NCBI GenBank assembly: GCA_016933155.1
Contig: JAFGBM010000004.1
Coordinates: forward strand, 181,614-245,613
Source of the DNA: Demequinaceae bacterium
GTDB taxonomy: Bacteria; Actinomycetota; Actinomycetes; Actinomycetales; Demequinaceae
Direction: 5' to 3'
Length of the DNA stretch: 64,000 bases
Below the pieces are notes generated by a model, which saw nothing but the letters and a program-made list of their open reading frames with translations, searched no databases and was not told where the DNA came from. The position numbers were made by a program, and so were the translations under genes. Positions 63,964 to 64,000 of the stretch are shown here, one piece after another (within the stretch, counting starts at the first letter, position 1; each line of letters opens with the position of its first letter).

Positions 63964-64000
63964 CGCGCCCGAAGGGATTCGAACCCCCAACCTTCTGATC
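63964..64000 (-). tRNA. tRNA-Arg, 3' part (anticodon outside the window; ACG likely)
   Basis: Minus strand ...GATCAGAAGGTTGGGGG then TTCGAAT CCCTT and the acceptor strand CGGGCGC with discriminator G. The T arm and acceptor are complete and no CCA is encoded. The anticodon-stem remnant and variable loop (AGGTT) match actinobacterial tRNA-Arg(ACG), but the anticodon itself is past base 64000. Confidence 0.8.

Overview
The window is GC-rich, gene-dense chromosomal DNA of an actinobacterium (Actinomycetota). The evidence is a BldC-type regulator, a DUF3073 protein, the actinobacterial order bldC / DUF3073 / purM / purF, a small PurL that needs separate PurQ and PurS, a MetZ-rhodanese pair, Septum_form-domain proteins, and many start codons that sit 6-7 nt after a TANNNT -10 box, which points to leaderless mRNAs. 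Two cellulase-family lipoproteins (GH6 and GH5) and two GH1 beta-glucosidases suggest a plant-polymer user. A cellulolytic Micrococcales-like lineage is my inference; nothing here fixes the genus. No phage, IS element, integrase or CRISPR array is visible.

Layout. 1-4000: methionine synthesis (metY-metX behind a long structured leader), a dodecin, a beta-carbonic anhydrase and a small zinc-knuckle protein. 4068-9812: a sugar region with an SDR-galE-GH1 operon and a second, convergent GH1 gene. Both carry the same LacI-type palindrome at their promoters; an SDR and a small zincin follow. 9928-10261: tRNA-Glu, tRNA-Asp and tRNA-Phe. 10398-19182: a holin-like membrane protein, ogt, bldC, DUF3073 and a minus-strand purine block (purL ... 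GH6 ... purF-purM) with a sterol-carrier-like protein and a GH6 lipoprotein between purL and purF. 19260-22005: two tandem 298-aa paralogues of unknown role and a membrane protein. 22141-31841: a NarL-type two-component system, a serpin lipoprotein, and an ABC operon with one ATPase and three FtsX-like permeases joined by ATGA overlaps.

31912-36361: rhodanese-metZ, a membrane protein and a GH5 lipoprotein with an inserted domain. 36368-39928: a CueR/CopA-type copper module with a clear MerR operator, and an Asp/Glu racemase. 39955-45557: a TIM-barrel protein, a GNAT-kinase fusion, a trypsin-like lipoprotein, trmO, purQ-purS and a small lipoprotein. 45561-53765: DUF429, purC-purD, purA, fba, an rRNA/tRNA methylase pair and purT. 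53850-58957: DedA, then a LemA gene embedded among three mutually paralogous membrane proteins, pyrE and an SDR. 58993-63953: xth, two convergent Septum_form proteins, and a second two-component system whose third gene looks like a kinase that has lost its catalytic residues. A partial tRNA-Arg closes the window.

Working together: purF, purM, purL, purQ, purS, purC, purD, purA and purT cover most of the path from PRPP to AMP, scattered over 40 kb, with pyrE for pyrimidines. MetX/MetY and MetZ/rhodanese give two possible sulfhydrylation routes to homocysteine. GH6 and GH5 would cut cellulose at the cell surface and the GH1 enzymes would hydrolyse the imported cello-oligosaccharides. Genes are tightly packed: five convergent pairs share a CTAG or CTAA tetranucleotide as interlocked stop codons.
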